Shown piece by piece: positions 63,756 through 64,000 of a stretch of 64,000 bases of DNA (positions are counted from its first letter, which is position 1; each line of letters opens with the position of its first letter). The notes below the pieces were generated by a model, which saw only the letters and a program-made list of their open reading frames with translations, ran no database searches and was not told the DNA's origin. Source of the stretch: Niallia sp. Man26. GTDB taxonomy: Bacteria > Bacillota > Bacilli > Bacillales > Cytobacillaceae. The stretch is from assembly GCF_022049065.2 (NCBI RefSeq), contig NZ_CP095743.1, forward strand, positions 821,001 to 885,000, written 5' to 3'. A program made the position numbers and the translations under genes.

Positions 63756-64000
63756 ATAAATGTATTAACTATATATGTATAAATTAAACTAAAAACAAGG
63801 AAAAATCAAGGGAAGGCAAGGGATATTTTACGCTTAGAGGCCTAATTGATTCAATGAAGATAAAGAAGGGATAACTTTATCAGGAAAATGTTAGGAAATT
63901 TTAATTTTCTAGCTACAAAGTATATCAGAATATTATTCACAGAAAAATCTATAAATTAAATTAATTTAGATTATTCTTAATTCTACAAAATTCTACAAAT
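63756..64000. other. AT-rich right end without a recognised gene
   Basis: No credible reading frame or ribosome site. The last 21 bases hold a short tandem repeat (ATTCTACAA twice). In B. subtilis the opp operon follows trpS; its start could lie beyond the edge. Confidence 0.6.

Noticed and set aside
63980..64000. Tandem ATTCTACAA repeat at the right edge
   Set aside because: Only two copies in AT-rich DNA at the window end; too short to interpret.

Overview
The window is an ordinary low-GC chromosomal stretch of a spore-forming member of the Bacillaceae. It carries gerP spore-coat genes, the asnO (yisO) region, the yit genes, an arginine operon with its own carbamoyl-phosphate synthase, yjzC/yjzD, yjaU-yjaV-med, fabHA-fabF, yjaZ, the app peptide transporter, yjbA and trpS. 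Gene order follows the Bacillus subtilis gerP-to-trpS segment closely. Several genes are extra or relocated relative to B. subtilis: clpB, a second PerR-like regulator, moaA-moeA, a GH127 arabinofuranosidase with its AraC regulator, a cyclomaltodextrinase-like enzyme and a polyene-type ABC exporter module. No phage, insertion sequence, CRISPR array, rRNA or tRNA gene was seen. All family names rest on motif and synteny recognition by eye; no database search was run.

Layout. 1-2.2 kb: end of a leftward gerPA-gerPB-gerPC operon, then yisK and yisL. 2.2-8.0 kb: two-component system, DinB protein and three-gene ABC exporter, resembling the linearmycin-resistance locus lnrJKLMN. 8.1-13.3 kb: small accessory genes (PfpI-like, DinB, Cys-rich/pentapeptide fusion, DUF3243, ArsR-type regulator, Nudix, GNAT, yisN). 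13.5-22.6 kb: asnO, AraC regulator, GH127 enzyme, an alkC-type DNA glycosylase gene broken by an in-frame amber codon, a DMT permease and a GH13 enzyme. 22.7-32.7 kb: tcyP, SDR, yajQ (yitK), cvfB (yitL), degV (yitS), yitT, an exported BsuPI protein, small leftward genes, yitU, yitV, yitW. 32.7-35.0 kb: moaA-moeA. 35.2-44.7 kb: argCJBD-carAB-argF. 44.8-50.9 kb: yjzC, clpB, yjzD, yjaU, yjaV, med. 51-55.5 kb: fabHA-fabF, a PerR-like gene overlapping a small zinc-ribbon ORF, yjaZ. 55.7-61.4 kb: appDFABC. 61.6-64 kb: yjbA and T-box-controlled trpS.

Regulation visible in the sequence includes a T-box leader on trpS, a perfect CtsR heptad repeat in front of clpB, a FapR-like site between the -35 and -10 of fabHA, a near-consensus PerR box upstream of the PerR-like gene, a 13/14 cre site in the araC/GH127 intergenic region, and many intrinsic terminators, several shared by convergent genes.

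Most of the window is well-understood core genome. The points that most deserve a second look are: the PerR-like protein with a Glu in place of a metal-ligand Asp and its overlapping zinc-ribbon ORF; yjaU and yjaV, two enzyme-fold proteins that have both lost their catalytic residues next to med; the exporter module with an inserted DinB gene; the alkC nonsense mutation; and four small genes that simple length cut-offs would miss or mis-start.
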